Assembly (NCBI GenBank): GCA_002751075.1 | Contig: NAOQ01000216.1 | Coordinates: forward strand, 73,725 to 84,779 | Origin: Ichthyophonus hoferi | Taxonomy: Eukaryota; Opisthokonta; Ichthyosporea; Ichthyophonida; Ichthyophonidae | Length of the DNA: 11,055 nt | Reading direction: 5' to 3' | In this document: positions 8,728-11,055 of the stretch, one piece after another | Position numbering within the stretch: the first letter of the stretch is position 1 | Layout: each line of letters begins with the position of its first letter | Position numbers and translations under genes: made by a program | Notes under the pieces: model-generated | Databases searched by the model: none | What the model was told of the DNA's origin: nothing | Seen by the model: the letters and a program-made list of their open reading frames with translations, nothing else

Positions 8728-8779
8728 GTACGTGGCCATACTTCAGGCTTTCCTTGATCCATTACAACAAAAATTCAAA

Positions 8780-9178
8780 AACACATACACACACATGCAT
8801 ACAAACCTTTATATGCCTACTTACCTTTATACATACACCCACGCATACATAAACTTATATATATACATACCAACCTACGTACCTATTTATATGTATACCT
8901 ACCTACCTGCATATATACTCACATACATGTACATACACTTATATAATTATATATTATCATACTTAATCTTTATATAATTACATACTATCTACTATCATAT
9001 TATTATGCATACGTATGTATATATGTAAGTACATACATACATATATACCTACATACATGCATATATACATACATTCAAACATTTATACATTCATACATTC
9101 ATTCATACATACATATATACCCCTCTATTATATATAGGTCATTCCCTTCCACCTATTATCTTATATACATATATACAT
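8780..9178. repeat. CATA/TACA-type microsatellite region
   Basis: About 350 bases of imperfect CATA, TACA and CATT tetranucleotides mixed with TA runs, cleanest at 8780-8830 and 9010-9120. It lies within the intron proposed between the exons at 8571 and 9281. The Tyr/Thr/Ile-rich open frame running through it to 8977 is a by-product of the repeat. Confidence 0.85.
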
Positions 9179-9280
9179 AAGGCTTTCTCTGTTTTAGACT
9201 AAAGCTAAGTCCGACCTTTAAGCATCTATTCCTTTCTCCCCTTTCGGTCTTTCTACTAACTGTGCAGTATACTTCCTTAG

Positions 9281-9368
9281 TGGATATATGATTTATAATC
9301 CCAATCCATCCGATCTAACCGAACAATGTGTGCACTCTTTCATCTCTCTCATAGAAATTCTCTCCTAA
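9281..9368 (+). CDS. Candidate terminal exon of the same unrecognised gene
   Basis: A long pyrimidine tract (9227-9254) leads into a perfect TACTAAC branch sequence (9254-9260), then AG at 9279-9280 (an alternative AG lies at 9266-9267). The exon contributes one base to complete a split Asp codon with the exon at 8571, then 28 codons to TAA at 9366-9368. The peptide (YNPNPSDLTEQCVHSFISL) reads as real protein. The stop is 116 bases upstream of the DMXL start codon, so the 3' UTR and the DMXL promoter would be squeezed together. No AATAAA is seen in that gap. Confidence 0.35.
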
Positions 9369-9484
9369 TACATCTACCTAAACATGTATTCGGATCTTGT
9401 TCCTACTTTATTGTATACAGCGAGGTTCTGCAAGTGATAGTCTCGAAATATACACAATCTAACCTACTATTGTTCTTTGTAGCA

Positions 9485-10841
9485 ATGCGATTGCAACAGG
9501 TTATTATGGGTGCGGCCAACAACAGGCCGTACGCCGTCGCAGTTGGACGAATTGGTGGAACTACATGTGTGGTATGTTGTGTGGAGAGGAAGGGAAACGC
9601 ACTTGTTTTTGTGTTTATATACGTACTATGTATATATTGATATATGTTTATGTTTAACTACATTGACATATAAATATCCTTTTGTATATTATGTTGTGTT
9701 CTGGTGTAGTTATTTTCATATTTTAATATAATGATCACAAATTAACTCCCATACACAATCACATACACAGGAGCACACAGTAATACACAGTATATGTAAT
9801 TAAGGCCAAAAAAATCCGCATAAAACTTTAAGAGTTTGTTGAACGAAATTACTATTTACACATAGTATACTTGAACGCACTCTGTCAGTTTTAAAAATCA
9901 ATATATGTAATCATTGTCACAGACTTATAACAGCTTAGGAGTTAGGGATAAAAAGCACATGTTTTATGATAGGAGAGAACAAAGGGTTGCTTTGTACTAG
10001 TATATTATATTCTTTATTGTATCATATCATAGTCTATTAAATCTTGTCATATTATATTATATTATATTATATTATATTATATTATATTATATTATGGTAT
10101 GTTATGCTATATTATATGTATCCTCTTTTCATAGCACATTCAGATACATATACTTTGTACATAACCACTTTGTACAGACAAATAAGAACATATTATATAT
10201 ACCAAGTCCATTGTCAATCTGTTATGCTAATGGGGGATCTAAAGCAAATGTATGTACATAAACAAGATAACACACAAAGACATAGTGATATATAATGTCT
10301 ATCAACCGTATATGCATTATAGAAGCTGAACAAGTTAGATTGCATATTGAGTTGTGATTAACTTGGTAGTTTCATTACTGGCTTCTGATGTGTAAATATC
10401 TTTTATAACCATAGTATTTTACTGTCATGTTTAGTTCTTTGTTGGCACTTCATTATAATCGTTAGTGTTCAGATTTTTTCTATCGAGAATATTGAGAACT
10501 GTTCAGTTGCTTCTGATAGTAATAATAACTATTACATACACCCAGCCTTAACACCTCTCGCTGATCGTTTACTTTACATTGTGCTATTACCACAAACACG
10601 ACTAAGCGTAATAATGCAAGAGTCCAATATGTACCAAGTTATGACGTCACAGAGAAGCATTAAGGTGACAGGAGGCTAACACGACGTCTTCTATATATAT
10701 ATATATATGCAGGTCTATGCTAAAGCTTCACATCTAGTTATATTACATGGTGAAGACTTCGGCCTCATTCAAAACATTGCCAGTCCTGATGATTGCACCG
10801 AGGAAATATCGTGTGTACAGTGGTCTAACATGGGGGGCCGG
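9485..10841 (+). CDS. DMXL: DMXL/rabconnectin-3 alpha (Rav1-like) N-terminus, partial
   Basis: Two coding exons, 9485-9571 and 10713-10841, both phase 0, give the first 72 residues. The next donor is GTACGA at 10842 and the gene leaves the window. The protein starts MRLQQVIMGAAN and continues VYAKASHLVILHGEDFGLIQ, aligning without gaps of note to the start of human DMXL1/DMXL2 (M-x-L-x-Q-V-L-x-G-A-x-N, then Y-x-x-G-C-D-I-V-I-L, then QVxCV). Family members are giant WD-repeat proteins of about 3,000 residues that assemble or regulate the vacuolar H+-ATPase (RAVE complex in yeast). The start is set by this alignment. The 1,141-base intron 1 holds an ATTAT repeat, a CRE and, unusually, a TA run in place of a pyrimidine tract at its acceptor. 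No TATA box is evident upstream. Confidence 0.88.
10049..10095. repeat. ATTAT pentanucleotide tandem repeat
   Basis: Nine perfect ATTAT units follow a partial one, inside DMXL intron 1. The long Tyr/Ile/Leu open frame here is only the translation of this repeat. Confidence 0.95.
10642..10649. promoter_or_regulatory. CRE-like palindrome TGACGTCA (third copy)
   Basis: A perfect CREB/ATF site within TATGACGTCACA, the 12-base core also found in the copies at 511 and 1580 (preceded here by GT rather than ATC). It lies 64 bases before DMXL exon 2, so it could belong to an internal promoter or enhancer. Confidence 0.3.
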
Positions 10842-10874
10842 GTACGATTAACTGTATATACGTGTTCACAACAG

Positions 10875-11055
10875 TATTATAGTTTAGTAGTATAGTAGTA
10901 CAATAGTGTTATAGTATAATAACAATATAATAGTATAATAGTGCAATAGTACAATAGTACAGTAGTATAATAGTATATTAATAGAAAGTACAGTAGTATA
11001 GTAGCATAATAGTCTAGTAGTATAATAGTATAATGATATAATATTATATTAATAT
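10875..11055. repeat. Degenerate 8-base tandem repeat, consensus TATAATAG
   Basis: About 22 units keep an 8-base spacing from 10875 to the window end, with one 3-base insertion (10923-10925) and one single-base loss (around 10982). Common variants are TACAATAG, TACAGTAG and TATAGTAG. It starts 33 bases after the DMXL exon 2 donor and runs off the edge. Confidence 0.88.

Noticed and set aside
8606-8977. 123-codon open frame through the CATA repeat
   Set aside because: The portion after about 8780 is a translated microsatellite. Only the part before the GTACGT donor was kept as a candidate exon.
9326-9640. 104-codon open frame containing the DMXL start
   Set aside because: Only the part from the ATG at 9485 to the donor at 9572 matches DMXL. 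The upstream extension is out of keeping with the family N-terminus, and the downstream part is intron.
10044-10295. 83-codon Tyr/Ile/Leu open frame
   Set aside because: It is produced by the ATTAT tandem repeat inside DMXL intron 1.
1-11055. CRISPR array, tRNA or rRNA gene, bacterial operon or phage system
   Set aside because: There are no regularly spaced direct repeats with spacers, no tRNA-like cloverleaf noticed and no ribosomal RNA sequence. Spliced genes show that this is ordinary eukaryotic DNA.

Overview
The window is eukaryotic nuclear DNA: AT-rich (roughly one third G+C), with protein-coding exons interrupted by GT-AG introns of about 150 to 1,140 bases, poly(A) signals and many microsatellites. 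The proteins that can be recognised (a legumain, a DMXL/rabconnectin-3-like protein and an ATM-like N-terminus) resemble animal proteins. An animal, possibly an early-branching one, is the best guess. The species cannot be fixed from the sequence alone.

Layout. Bases 1-1520 hold only weak coding-like pieces: a possible plus-strand terminal exon with an adjacent AATAAA, a possible minus-strand terminal exon with its own AATAAA, and one plus-strand open stretch. There is also a candidate CRE plus TATA promoter at 511-629. A second CRE lies at 1580. About 1600-2256 shows nothing convincing. At 2257-2492 there is a well-spliced-looking exon with 5' leader and start codon whose 58 residues match the TAN motif region of the ATM/Tel1 kinase. 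No kinase follows it here.

Bases 2618-7398 hold the main gene: a complete nine-exon legumain (asparaginyl endopeptidase, clan CD, family C13) of 436 residues with signal peptide, catalytic His and Cys and the four-cysteine prodomain. Every exon junction keeps frame. It carries substitutions at positions that define Asn specificity and ligase chemistry in human legumain. Its TATA box overlaps the splice donor of the ATM-like exon.

Between 7400 and 9480 lie the legumain poly(A) signal, a minus-strand open frame, two plus-strand exons that can be joined in frame to an unrecognised protein end, and a long CATA-type microsatellite. At 9485 a gene for a DMXL1/DMXL2 (rabconnectin-3 alpha, Rav1-like) homologue begins. 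Its first two coding exons (72 residues) are present and the gene runs off the right edge. The last 180 bases are a degenerate 8-base tandem repeat inside its second intron.

The recognised genes are on the plus strand. Legumain and DMXL share a lysosomal/acidic-compartment theme (legumain is acid-activated and DMXL proteins regulate the V-ATPase), but nothing here shows that they are co-regulated.
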